From: an uncultured Desulfovibrio sp.
GTDB taxonomy: Bacteria; Desulfobacterota; Desulfovibrionia; Desulfovibrionales; Desulfovibrionaceae
Reading direction: 5' to 3'
Length of the DNA stretch: 64,000 bases
NCBI RefSeq assembly: GCF_944324505.1
Contig: NZ_CALUWO010000003.1
Span: forward strand, 124,001 to 188,000
The position numbers and the translations under genes were made by a program. Under the pieces are notes generated by a model. That model did no database searches. It worked only from the letters and a program-made list of their open reading frames with translations, and was not told the DNA's origin. Shown here one piece after another: positions 17,186 through 25,641 of this stretch (the stretch's first letter is position 1; each line of letters begins with the position of its first letter).

Positions 17186-18193
17186 TCAATCCTTTGCGGC
17201 GATACCGCGTGACGGGAAATGCTGCCCCTGGCCGTCCGCCTGCTGCGCGGCGGGAAGCGGGGGCAGATGTTCGGCCAGATAGCGGGCGGCATGGCTGGCG
17301 CCAGCTGCCTGCATAAGGCAGAGATGGCCGCCGGAGGGCAGCCAGGCCAGAGTCTTGTCCGGGGCGTGCAGACGTTCGAAGGTTGTCTGGAGCAGCGCCG
17401 GTGTGAACAGGGCGTCATCCGGGGCGCCGAGCAGATGCACGGGAACGGCTGCCGTGGTCCCGGCATGCAGACTGAAGAGGGAATACAGAAAGCGCAGGGG
17501 ATAGGTGAAGCGCCGCTCCCGCCGGGACAGCCGGGGCCAGCGCGTGCAGCCGGCCAGAATGCGCCGGGGGGAAAGATAGCAGGGCAGTGGCACGGGCAGG
17601 CCGGGAAAGCGCTGTGCCCAGCGGGCAAGACGGCTCATGATGCCCTGCCGGTATGCGGCCAGCGGGGCAAGGCGGGTGAGCGTCACGGCCTCGGCATGTT
17701 GTGGATAAACGGCCGAGATGGCAAAGCAGGCGCGGAGATGGGGCAGGGGAGGGATGTGCTGCCCGTCCGGCCAGCTGGCGCCGCCAGCCGCAGCCAGGGC
17801 AAGAATACCTCCCTGACTGTGCCCGCAGAGTATGATTTCCGAGTGCTGACCACGGTGCCGCAGGCAGTCCACCGCCGCGTGCACATCTTCCAGCAGGCGG
17901 GCACAGTGAAAGGGGCCGCGGTGCCGGGAGGCGCCATGGCCCGTGGCATGCAGGGCAGCCACGGAAAAGCCCTCCCGCATGAGTGCCTGGAGGAACACAT
18001 GATAGTGCAGCGGAGAGAGCATGCTTCCCGGCAGAAAGAGGACGCAGGCGGCGTTGCTGCGGGGCCAGCAGTCCAGAAAGGCCCGGCCGTGGTCATGCGG
18101 ATACAGGGAAAGCCGAAGCGGGGAGACGTCCATGGAAGCAGCGGGAGAGCACACGGGCAAAAAGGCCGGTTCCTCCAGCAAGGAACCGGCCAT
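17186..18193 (-). CDS. alpha/beta hydrolase
   Basis: The 335-residue protein has an alpha/beta-hydrolase fold with the nucleophile elbow GHSQGG (Ser126). Upstream are a LFLPGS oxyanion-type loop and HATGHG; a late GAPDD aspartate and a GGH histidine near the C-terminus complete a plausible triad. It resembles serine aminopeptidase/lysophospholipase-like hydrolases, but the substrate cannot be told from sequence. No signal peptide is evident. It sits between rplY and pth, genes that normally adjoin, so it looks like a lineage-specific insertion in that operon. The start is uncertain: the chosen ATG lacks a ribosome-binding site, and an ATG 20 codons on (MDVSPL) is the alternative. Confidence 0.75.
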   Translation of the reverse strand: MAGSLLEEPAFLPVCSPAASMDVSPLRLSLYPHDHGRAFLDCWPRSNAACVLFLPGSMLSPLHYHVFLQALMREGFSVAALHATGHGASRHRGPFHCARLLEDVHAAVDCLRHRGQHSEIILCGHSQGGILALAAAGGASWPDGQHIPPLPHLRACFAISAVYPQHAEAVTLTRLAPLAAYRQGIMSRLARWAQRFPGLPVPLPCYLSPRRILAGCTRWPRLSRRERRFTYPLRFLYSLFSLHAGTTAAVPVHLLGAPDDALFTPALLQTTFERLHAPDKTLAWLPSGGHLCLMQAAGASHAARYLAEHLPPLPAAQQADGQGQHFPSRGIAAKD

Positions 18194-18217
18194 GCAGACA
18201 GTTGACGCGACGGGCGA

Positions 18218-18814
18218 CTATTCTTCGCCGGCGTCGTCGGCACCGGCCTTGGACTTGTCGATGATGCTCACCAGCGCAAAGTTCTGGTCATAGACGGCCG
18301 ACACATTGGCAGGCAGGGGCAGGGTTTCAATGGTGATGGTGTCATTGATGCCCATGTTGCTCACGTCCACCGTGATCTTGGCGGGCATGTCCAGGGGCTT
18401 GGCGCTGAGGCGCACCACTTCGCGATAGGCTTCCATGATGCCGCCCAGCTTCACGCCGCGCGCGGTGCCCACAAATTCCACGGGAACATCGATCTTGATT
18501 TCCTTGTCCAGATCAACGCCGTAGAAGTCGATGTGGGTAAAGGCCTTCTTGTAGGGGTGCATCTGCACCTGCCAGAAAAGGGCGGGGTAGACGCTCTTGG
18601 TGCCGTTGTCGTCAATTTCAAGATTGAACACGGACGTGCGGCCCATTTCGCCATACAGCTTTTCCACAGGCAGGGAAGGGGCCTGGACAGCGATATTCTT
18701 GCCATCAGCGGTATAGAACACGCCAGGAACCATATCCTGGGCGCGCACACGACCCGCCGGGCCCTTGCCGCTGCCTTCACGCTTTTGCACGCTCAACGTC
18801 TTTTCAATGTTCAT
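18218..18814 (-). CDS. rplY: 50S ribosomal protein L25, long (Ctc) form
   Basis: L25 binds 5S rRNA in the large subunit. The 198 residues comprise the N-terminal 5S-binding domain (about 1-92) and the beta-rich C-terminal TL5/Ctc domain (about 100-185), ending in an acidic tail. An AAGGAA ribosome-binding site lies just before the ATG. Prs is immediately upstream by 81 nt, the usual prs-rplY-pth context, here interrupted by a hydrolase gene. Confidence 0.95.
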   Translation of the reverse strand: MNIEKTLSVQKREGSGKGPAGRVRAQDMVPGVFYTADGKNIAVQAPSLPVEKLYGEMGRTSVFNLEIDDNGTKSVYPALFWQVQMHPYKKAFTHIDFYGVDLDKEIKIDVPVEFVGTARGVKLGGIMEAYREVVRLSAKPLDMPAKITVDVSNMGINDTITIETLPLPANVSAVYDQNFALVSIIDKSKAGADDAGEE

Positions 18815-18895
18815 TTCCTTACTCCTTCACTGTCTACCGCTGCAAGGCGGAAAACTTGCGTAGTTTTTAACGGGGCAAGGGCCCCCGTAAATTTG

Positions 18896-19849
18896 CTAGA
18901 TGAACAGCACACTCACCGAAGAACCGGTGTGGATGTTGTGAATGGTCTTGCCCAGCAGGGCAGCAACGGTGACAACCTCGATCTTGGGACAGGCCGTCAG
19001 CTTGTCGCCCAGCGGGATGGTATCGGTCACGATGACGCGCTCCAGGGCGGACGTGCTGTTGATGCGGTCAATGGCCGGGCCGGAAAGCACAGGATGGGTG
19101 GCGCAGGCAATGATCTTGGAAGCCCCGTTCTTGAGCAGCACTTCGGCGCCGGCGCACAGGGTGCCGGCAGTATCGATCATGTCATCAACCATGATGGCTA
19201 CCCGGCCTTCCACATCGCCGATGACGTGCATGGCCTGGGCCTGATTGGGCTTGTCGCGGCGCTTGTCCACGATGGCCAGCGGGGCATTGAGGCGCTTGGC
19301 ATAGGAACGGGCGCGCTCCACGCCGCCGGCATCGGGCGAAACGATGACGATTTCGTCCTGTTCGCTGTATTTGCGCAGCGGATCCATCATGACCGGCGTG
19401 GCGAAGAGATTGTCCACCGGGCAGTCGAAAAATCCCTGAATCTGGCCGGCATGCAGGTCAATGGTTACCACGCGGTCGGCACCGGCCGTGCTGATGAAGT
19501 CGGCCACCATTTTGGCGCTGATGGGGGCACGGGGGCTGACCTTGCGATCCTGACGGGCATAGGCATAGTAGGGGATGACCGCCGTGATGCGTCCGGCACT
19601 GGCCCGCTTGAGCGCATCAAGCATGAGGCAGAGCTGCATGAAATTGCGGTTTACATTGGGCGGACAGGTGGGCTGAACAACGAAGACGTCGTCACCGCGC
19701 ACATTGTCGCCGATTTCTATGCGCAGTTCCCCGTCGCTGAAGGTCGTGGCGAGGGTTGGGGTGAGCTGGCAGCCAAGATGGTTGCAAATGGCTTTGGCCA
19801 GATCGGGATTGGACGAACCTGTGACAATCTTCAGATCGCTGAACATCAT
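18896..19849 (-). CDS. prs: ribose-phosphate pyrophosphokinase (PRPP synthetase)
   Basis: Prs makes PRPP from ribose 5-phosphate and ATP for purine, pyrimidine, histidine and NAD synthesis. The 317-residue length is typical of class I enzymes. Visible motifs are the catalytic-flexible region YARQDRK, DLHAGQIQGFF, SPDAGG, and the PRPP loop VDDMIDTAGT. Rpi (rpiB), which supplies ribose 5-phosphate, and hpt, which uses PRPP, both occur in this window. The start codon is one of two adjacent ATGs with little Shine-Dalgarno sequence, shortly after the tRNA-Gln processing point. Confidence 0.97.
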   Translation of the reverse strand: MMFSDLKIVTGSSNPDLAKAICNHLGCQLTPTLATTFSDGELRIEIGDNVRGDDVFVVQPTCPPNVNRNFMQLCLMLDALKRASAGRITAVIPYYAYARQDRKVSPRAPISAKMVADFISTAGADRVVTIDLHAGQIQGFFDCPVDNLFATPVMMDPLRKYSEQDEIVIVSPDAGGVERARSYAKRLNAPLAIVDKRRDKPNQAQAMHVIGDVEGRVAIMVDDMIDTAGTLCAGAEVLLKNGASKIIACATHPVLSGPAIDRINSTSALERVIVTDTIPLGDKLTACPKIEVVTVAALLGKTIHNIHTGSSVSVLFI

Positions 19850-19879
19850 CTGTGTGTGCCTTTGCGCCGTATGGTTGTA

Positions 19880-19954
19880 TGGCTGGGATGGAAGGGTTCG
19901 AACCTTCGGATGACGGAGCCAAAACCCGTTGCCTTACCACTTGGCGACATCCCA
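19880..19954 (-). tRNA. tRNA-Gln (anticodon TTG)
   Basis: The 75-nt cloverleaf has acceptor TGGGATG paired with CATCCCA, anticodon loop TTTTGGC giving TTG, T-arm GGTTCGAACC and an encoded CCA. It lies 7 nt downstream of the ispE stop and upstream of prs on the same strand, so it must be cut from a polycistronic transcript. A GatCAB enzyme (gatB at the window start) suggests it is charged through Glu-tRNA(Gln) amidation. Confidence 0.96.
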
Positions 19955-19961
19955 GCAGGAG

Positions 19962-20894
19962 TTACGCGATTGCACAAATGTGCGCCTGCCATCGTCTCGA
20001 CAATGCTCTGGCAGCGACAGGCGCCGTTGCCGACGCGAAAAGCCCCACCATCGCAGAGCCGCTGCCGCTCATGACAGCAGCCCACGCGCCCGCTTGCAGC
20101 AGCGCCTGGCGCATTTCCGTGATGACGGGATAGGTCGCCGCCACGGGCGCTTCCAGATCATTGCGCATGGCAAGAGCCTGCTCGCGGGTGAAAACGGCAT
20201 CACAATGGGCATCCGCTTTCGGCATGGACGAGAGAGACGTTCCAGTATCCCGTATGGCGCCATTTGTCAAGTCCCCGGCGTCCTGCGGTGCCGCGTCCCG
20301 GCGCCGGCACCAGGCATCATAGGCGCCATAGGCCCAGGGCGTACTGATGCTTTCGCCGGGGCAGAGCAGCACAAGCACTGTGTCCGGCAGGTCCACCCGC
20401 ACGGGCGTCAGCCGTTCGCCGATGCCCTGCACGCGGCAGGGGCAGTTCATGAGGAAAAAGGGCACATCCGCCCCCACCTCCAGGGCGGCAAGGTGCAGCT
20501 CCTGTTCCGTCAGCGGTGCGGGAGCGGTGTCGTTGAGCCAGCGCAGCAGTACGGCGGCATCACTGCTGCCGCCGCCAAGGCCGGCGCCCGAGGGAATGCC
20601 CTTGGTCAGGTGCAGGCGCAAGGCCGGCGGGGGCGTCTGCGCACGGCGGGCAAAGGCCTGATAGGCCTTGGTCAGCGTATTGTGCCCCAGGTCCAGCCCC
20701 GGCATGGCGCAGTGCAGCTCCAGCTGCGGGGTGGCAGCCGGCAGGGGGCTGATGTCCAGAACGTCACAGGGGGCTGCCAGCGGCAGAAAGAGCGAGTCCA
20801 GTTCATGGTAGCCATTGGGACGTATGCCGGTGATGCGCAGGCCGAGATTGACCTTGCAGCCCGCGGTGAGGCGCTGGGAGACAGGCAGGCTCAC
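19962..20894 (-). CDS. ispE: 4-diphosphocytidyl-2-C-methyl-D-erythritol kinase
   Basis: IspE phosphorylates CDP-methylerythritol in the MEP isoprenoid pathway. The 310-residue GHMP kinase shows KVNLGLRI near the N-terminus, the GHMP ATP loop [15 protein letters not shown], and the C-terminal motif [10 protein letters not shown]. The start is GTG within a GTGA overlap with the hslV stop, so it is translationally coupled. About 45 residues in the middle ([12 protein letters not shown] region) are more polar than in E. coli. Other MEP genes in the window are ispG, ispA and dxs. Confidence 0.94.
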   Translation of the reverse strand: MSLPVSQRLTAGCKVNLGLRITGIRPNGYHELDSLFLPLAAPCDVLDISPLPAATPQLELHCAMPGLDLGHNTLTKAYQAFARRAQTPPPALRLHLTKGIPSGAGLGGGSSDAAVLLRWLNDTAPAPLTEQELHLAALEVGADVPFFLMNCPCRVQGIGERLTPVRVDLPDTVLVLLCPGESISTPWAYGAYDAWCRRRDAAPQDAGDLTNGAIRDTGTSLSSMPKADAHCDAVFTREQALAMRNDLEAPVAATYPVITEMRQALLQAGAWAAVMSGSGSAMVGLFASATAPVAARALSRRWQAHICAIA

Positions 20895-21424
20895 AGTGTT
20901 TCCACCGTAAAGTGGTCGTTGGTATAGACGCAGATTTCCGACGCGATCTGCATGGCCTCGCGCACAATATCCGGTGCGGTCATGTCGCTGTGGCGCACCA
21001 GGGCGCGCGCCGCGGACAGGGCAAAGGGACCGCCGCTGCCGATGGCGGCCACATCGTCATCCGGCTCGATGACATCCCCCGTGCCGGAGAGAAGCAGCAA
21101 ATGCTGGCTGTCGGCCAGCAGAAGCATGGCCTCCAGCTTGTGCAGGTATTTGTCCTTGCGCCATTCCTTGGTCATTTCCACGGCGGCGCGCAGCAGGTTG
21201 CCGCGAAATTCCTTGAGCTTGGCCTCAAACAGTTCAAAAAGGGTAAAGGCATCGGCCGTGGCGCCGGCAAAGCCTGCCAGCACCTTGCCCTCGTTGAGGC
21301 GGCGAATCTTGCGGGCCGAGTGCTTCATGACCATGCTCTGGCCCAGGGTGACCTGGCCGTCGCCGGCCATGGCCACAAGGCCGTTTTTCTTAACGGCCAG
21401 AATGGTGGTGGAGTGCATTTCCAT
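20891..21424 (-). CDS. hslV: ATP-dependent protease HslVU, peptidase subunit HslV
   Basis: HslV forms the proteolytic dodecamer of the HslUV (ClpYQ) heat-shock protease. The N-terminal [11 protein letters not shown] shows the threonine nucleophile after a short propeptide; [10 protein letters not shown] and [11 protein letters not shown] are also present. I chose the ATG in an ATGA overlap with the upstream protease gene, giving 177 residues (MEMHSTT); another ATG two codons on is possible. The HslU ATPase is not adjacent and not in this window. The gene lies in the transcript headed by rpoH, fitting a heat-shock role. Confidence 0.94.
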   Translation of the reverse strand: MEMHSTTILAVKKNGLVAMAGDGQVTLGQSMVMKHSARKIRRLNEGKVLAGFAGATADAFTLFELFEAKLKEFRGNLLRAAVEMTKEWRKDKYLHKLEAMLLLADSQHLLLLSGTGDVIEPDDDVAAIGSGGPFALSAARALVRHSDMTAPDIVREAMQIASEICVYTNDHFTVETL

Positions 21425-22845
21425 CAGTCTTCCCACATTTCCTTGCGTTCTTTGTATACGGATTCCATACGCCGCAGCAGGGCCTTGTCCCGTGCGTCGC
21501 GCACCTTGGCTCGCGCCTCTTCCACATAGCGCTTTGCCAGCTTGCGCTTGTTGGCATAGATGGCACTGTAGGCCAGATGCACATAGGCCGCACCCGTGCG
21601 GCCCGTGCGTCCCAGTGACCGGGCATAGGCCTCGTGCACGTCTGCCTCTTCGGGGACCTGCCGCAGCACGTCACGGTAATAGCTGTCGGCCTGGGTGGCA
21701 CGCCCGGTCTCGTCCAGCAGGCGGGCATAGAAGAAGCTGGCCATGTAGTCCTGCCGGTCAAGCTGCATGGCCTGCCGCAGCAGGCGTTCCGCCAGGGAGG
21801 TGTCCCCCTTGCGATAATGGAATATGCCGGCTTCGCGCAGCACCAGCGAATCCTGCGGCGCCAGGGTCAACGCCTCCTGAAAGCTGCGCGCGGCCTGCGT
21901 CACGTTGTTGTTGCGGGCGTACACCATGGCCTTGCCCATGGCCGAAAGGCCGTCCCTGCCCCGTGAAAAGCGCTGCAGGGCCGCCTGGCTGTCCCCGTAG
22001 CGTGCCCAGAGCAGGGTCTGCACACGCAGGAAGCGCCGGTTGTCCACCTTGCGGCTGCGCAGGGAGGAGGCCATACCGGTCACCCTGGCCATGATGCCGT
22101 TGATGCGGTCGCCGATGTCTGGATGGGTGGAGAGATAGGCCGGGACGCTGGTGCCGCTCATCCAGCTTTTTTGCCGCAGGACCTTGAAGCCTCCGGCCAT
22201 GCTCTGGGGGGGATAGCCGGCAGCCATGAGGTACTGCAAGCCAATATGGTCTGCCTCGTTCTCGTCGATGCGGCTGTAATTGAGCATGGCGGACTGACCG
22301 GCGCCCATGGCGCCCACGGCCAGGGCGCCGCCACCGGAACCGCCGGCGGCGATGCCGGCAATGGCCAGCAGCAGAGAGGCAATGCTGACCACCTGCGCCC
22401 GCTCCAGGCGGGAGGCCACGTGACGCTGGGTAACATGGGCCAGCTCGTGCGAGAGCACGCCGGCCAGCTCGCCCTCATTGTTGAGGTTCATGATCAGGCC
22501 CGTAAAGACATACACATAGCCACCAGGCACGGCAAAGGCATTGAGCGAGGGGTGCAGAATGACCCCGGCGCGAAAGGTGAAGGGCTGGGGGGGAATGGCC
22601 CCCACCAGGCGGGACACCAGGCTTTCCACATAGTGGCTGACCTCCGGGTCCTGCACCAGCGGCAGATTGGCCCGGATCATGGTGTCAAACTTGTGGCCCA
22701 TCTCCTTTTCGTCCTTCAGGGAAACCCCCCCGAAGAAAAAGGCCAGGGCAGGCCCGGCTGTCAGTTGCAGCACAAGAAGGGCCAGCAGGGCGGCCAGCAT
22801 GCCGGTGTGGAGGATATTCTTCAGGCAGTGCATGAAGTTTTGCAT
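21424..22845 (-). CDS. M48-family metalloprotease with TPR repeats (BepA-like)
   Basis: The 473-residue exported protein has a signal peptide ending near GPALA and an M48 zinc-protease domain with HELAH (His133, Glu134, His137) and the third ligand Glu197 in ENEADH. Residues from about 290 to 460 form TPR-like helices. This is the BepA (YfgC) architecture, a periplasmic quality-control protease that assists or degrades stalled outer-membrane proteins such as LptD. I chose the ATG (MQNFMHC) behind GAGGAGA rather than an upstream start. It overlaps hslV by ATGA, placing two proteases and RpoH in one transcription unit. Confidence 0.88.
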   Translation of the reverse strand: MQNFMHCLKNILHTGMLAALLALLVLQLTAGPALAFFFGGVSLKDEKEMGHKFDTMIRANLPLVQDPEVSHYVESLVSRLVGAIPPQPFTFRAGVILHPSLNAFAVPGGYVYVFTGLIMNLNNEGELAGVLSHELAHVTQRHVASRLERAQVVSIASLLLAIAGIAAGGSGGGALAVGAMGAGQSAMLNYSRIDENEADHIGLQYLMAAGYPPQSMAGGFKVLRQKSWMSGTSVPAYLSTHPDIGDRINGIMARVTGMASSLRSRKVDNRRFLRVQTLLWARYGDSQAALQRFSRGRDGLSAMGKAMVYARNNNVTQAARSFQEALTLAPQDSLVLREAGIFHYRKGDTSLAERLLRQAMQLDRQDYMASFFYARLLDETGRATQADSYYRDVLRQVPEEADVHEAYARSLGRTGRTGAAYVHLAYSAIYANKRKLAKRYVEEARAKVRDARDKALLRRMESVYKERKEMWED

Positions 22846-22901
22846 GGCATCTCCTCTCTGCGGATACCGGCCAGCCCTGCGGATAGACACGCTGGGCGCG
22901 G

Positions 22902-24353
22902 CTAGTCCATGTCCCAGAGCTGTCCCTGGGGCGTATCCCGCACCATGACGCCCAGCGCGGCCAGTTCGTCACGCAGGGCATCGGACCGGGCAAAGTCCTT
23001 GTTCTGGCGGGCCGTGGCCCGCTGGGCCATGAGGTCTTCCACCCTGGCAAGGTCCACCTTGTTGCGGCGGGCCTTCTGATCGCGCATGGCCAGCAGAAAG
23101 GCTTCGGGTTCCTGACCGAACAGACCGAACAGGCGGCTCCAGTCCTGTGCACGGCGCAGAAAGTCCTCCAGCAGGGCCTTGGCGCCATCGCCGGCGCGCA
23201 GGGCCTTGTCTTCCAGCAGGCGATTGACCAGGCGCACCTGGGTGAAGATATGCCCGAAGGCCTGGGCGCTGTTCAGATCGTCATCCAGTGCCTCCGTGAC
23301 CGTGGGCGCCAGCTCTTCCCATTCCTTGGCCAGGTCGGCGGGCAGGGCGATCTTCTTCCACTTGGCGCGCTCCAGGGCAAGGCGGACTTCGCGCAGGCAT
23401 TCATAGACGCGATGCAGGGCGCGTTCAGCCTCGTCCATGGCTTCGGCGCTGAAGTCAATGGGGCTGCGATACTGCTTGCCCAGCAGGAAAAAGCGCAGAG
23501 TTTCGGGCAGGTAGCCGTCCAGAATATCCCGGATGGTCTTGAAGTTGCCCAGGGACTTGGACATCTTTTCGGCATTGATCTGCACAAAGCCGTTATGCAC
23601 CCAGAAGCGGGCCAGCTGGCAGTGGCAGGAGGCTTCGGTCTGGGCTATCTCGTTTTCATGATGCGGAAAGATGAGGTCCTGCCCGCCACCATGAATGTCC
23701 AGCGGCAGATAGGGCTTGCTCATGGCCGAGCATTCGATGTGCCAGCCGGGGCGGCCCTTGCCCCAGGGGCTGTCCCAGCTGGGTTCGCCGGGTTTGGCGC
23801 CTTTCCAGAGGGCAAAGTCCAGCGGGTCTTCCTTTTCCTCGCCGGGAGCCACGCGGGCGCCGGCCTGGAGTTCGTCCAGGCTGCGGCCGGAGAGCTTGCC
23901 GTATGGCGGATAGGAACGCACACGGAAGTAGACATCCCCGGACGGGGTGGCATAGGCCTTGCCCTGGTTGATGAGCGTGGTGCAGATGTCCTGCATTTCG
24001 GCAATATGCTCCGTGGCGCGCGGTTCATGATCGGCGCGCAGCACGTTGAGGCGGTCCATGTCTTCGTGGAAGGCCCGGATGTAGGTTTCGGCAATTTCCT
24101 TCCAGTCGCGGCCTTCCTTGTTGGCGCGATTGATGATCTTGTCGTCCACATCCGTAAAGTTGCGCACAAAGGTGACGTCCAGCCCCTGGGCGCGCAGGTG
24201 ACGCACCAGCAGGTCAAAGACAATGGCGGAACGGGCATGCCCGATGTGGCAGAGGTCATAGGCGGTGATGCCGCAGACATACATATGGACCTTGCCGGGG
24301 CGCAGGGGCGTGAAGGTTTCCTTTTTTCGGGTCAGCGTATTGTAAAGCAGCAT
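22902..24353 (-). CDS. cysS: cysteinyl-tRNA synthetase
   Basis: CysRS is a class I synthetase that charges tRNA-Cys. The 483-residue protein carries HIGH within CHIGHARS, the zinc-binding Cys in YVCGITAYD, the HHENEIAQ segment and the KMSKS loop in EKMSKSLGN. The start at MLLYNTLTR matches the family N-terminus; the frame stays open further upstream into rpiB without meaning. Only 4 nt separate the rpiB stop from this start. Confidence 0.96.
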   Translation of the reverse strand: MLLYNTLTRKKETFTPLRPGKVHMYVCGITAYDLCHIGHARSAIVFDLLVRHLRAQGLDVTFVRNFTDVDDKIINRANKEGRDWKEIAETYIRAFHEDMDRLNVLRADHEPRATEHIAEMQDICTTLINQGKAYATPSGDVYFRVRSYPPYGKLSGRSLDELQAGARVAPGEEKEDPLDFALWKGAKPGEPSWDSPWGKGRPGWHIECSAMSKPYLPLDIHGGGQDLIFPHHENEIAQTEASCHCQLARFWVHNGFVQINAEKMSKSLGNFKTIRDILDGYLPETLRFFLLGKQYRSPIDFSAEAMDEAERALHRVYECLREVRLALERAKWKKIALPADLAKEWEELAPTVTEALDDDLNSAQAFGHIFTQVRLVNRLLEDKALRAGDGAKALLEDFLRRAQDWSRLFGLFGQEPEAFLLAMRDQKARRNKVDLARVEDLMAQRATARQNKDFARSDALRDELAALGVMVRDTPQGQLWDMD

Positions 24354-24357
24354 GAAA

Positions 24358-24804
24358 CTATCCCTTTGCGGGCTGTATGGTGAGCTGATCAAGGCGGCGC
24401 TGGTGGCGGCCGCCTTCAAAATCCGTATCCAGAAATGCCGCCATGATGGCCAGGGCCAGCTCCACGCCGGTGATGCGTGCCCCCAGGCAGAGCACATTGG
24501 CGTTATTGTGCCGGCGGGTAAGGCGGGCGTGCAACTCGGTGGTGCAGAGCGCCGCGCGGATACCCGCATGGCGGTTGGCAGCCATGGACATGCCGATGCC
24601 CGTACCGCAGATGAGAATGCCGCGTCCGTCGGCTTCCGCCTCCACGGCATGGCACAGGGCGTGGGCAAACTGCGGATAGTCGCAGCTTTCCCGGGTATGG
24701 GTGCCGTGGTCCGTCACGCTGAAGCCGCGTTCTTCCAGGGCGTGCTTCAGAATATCCTTGAGGTCAAGGCCCGCGTGGTCACAGGCCAGATGAATGGTGC
24801 TCAT
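24358..24804 (-). CDS. rpiB: ribose-5-phosphate isomerase B
   Basis: RpiB interconverts ribulose and ribose 5-phosphates in the non-oxidative pentose phosphate pathway. The 148-residue RpiB/LacA-type protein shows the CDHAGLDLK N-terminus, the GICGTGIGMS-like loop (ILICGTGIGMS) and the HNNANVLCLGAR motif. Its product is the direct substrate of Prs, encoded in the same series. A GGAGGA ribosome-binding site precedes the ATG. Confidence 0.95.
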   Translation of the reverse strand: MSTIHLACDHAGLDLKDILKHALEERGFSVTDHGTHTRESCDYPQFAHALCHAVEAEADGRGILICGTGIGMSMAANRHAGIRAALCTTELHARLTRRHNNANVLCLGARITGVELALAIMAAFLDTDFEGGRHQRRLDQLTIQPAKG

Positions 24805-24846
24805 ATCTCCTCCATAAGCCCATTGAAAATTGCGGAATGCGATCTG

Positions 24847-25641
24847 CTAGTCGGCAGGAGCGCGGTACCGGGACAGCGGCAGCAGGGGGGCGTTTTCCGG
24901 CAGGGAAAGGCTCAGCTGGCTCTGGGTGAAGGGGGGTACAGCGGCGTCACGCTGCTTGACAAGCACGATGGCCTTCTGGCCGTTGGCGTGCATCAGGTTC
25001 AGCCGGCGTGGCAGGGAGGCGTCATCATAGGCCACTTCCATGGTCCAGCCCCTGCTGCCGTCTTCCCGCCAGCGCCGGGGCAGGCCCCCGGCATCCACTT
25101 CCAGCACGCCGCCGGGCCGGCCGGGCAGGGCAAAGGCCAGGCAGCCGTTGCCGGCACTGGTGGCCGTCCCCTCGGCCGTGCCGAAAACAGCGGCATAGCG
25201 GCCGTTGAGCAGGGCAGACAGGTCCGTCAGCGCCAGAGGAACGGGGACGCCCACCTTGAGCAGGGGGCGGGTGCTGCCCTGATGGAAATAGGCCCTGTTT
25301 TCGTGCGGGGCATATACCAGAAAATGCGTGCCGTCTTCAAGAATATTGGCCACAACGGCCCCCACACCGGCCATGACATCCAGGCGCAGGGCATGGTCAT
25401 TATTGCCCCAGAGCAGGGCCGTCACCCGGCGGGTGTCCCCGTCTTTGCCAAAGCGCAGGCTCATGTTCAGGCGGTAGGGTGCCTCCGGGTGCCGGGCGCT
25501 CTGGGACAGAAGGGCCTGCCAGACGGCGCGGGCCGAGGCCGGGTCGGCTGCCGGGGCCTGCTGCCGGGGGGATTGGGCGGCGCAGGCCGTCAGCAGGCCT
25601 GCCATGACCAGAAGCAGACAGAAGATGCGCAGTGTTTTCAT
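24847..25641 (-). CDS. outer-membrane lipoprotein, LolB/LolA-like
   Basis: The 264-residue protein has a lipobox LLTAC, with lipidation at Cys20 after a 19-residue signal. The mature part is beta-rich with alternating hydrophobic strands (RLNMSLRF, HALRLDVMAGVG, HFLVYAPHENRAYF), the pattern of LolA/LolB-type lipoprotein carriers. LolB genes commonly lie near ispE and prs, as here, so a lipoprotein-insertion role is a reasonable inference, but no single residue proves it. Its start overlaps the upstream TPR lipoprotein stop by 4 nt. Confidence 0.65.
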   Translation of the reverse strand: MKTLRIFCLLLVMAGLLTACAAQSPRQQAPAADPASARAVWQALLSQSARHPEAPYRLNMSLRFGKDGDTRRVTALLWGNNDHALRLDVMAGVGAVVANILEDGTHFLVYAPHENRAYFHQGSTRPLLKVGVPVPLALTDLSALLNGRYAAVFGTAEGTATSAGNGCLAFALPGRPGGVLEVDAGGLPRRWREDGSRGWTMEVAYDDASLPRRLNLMHANGQKAIVLVKQRDAAVPPFTQSQLSLSLPENAPLLPLSRYRAPAD

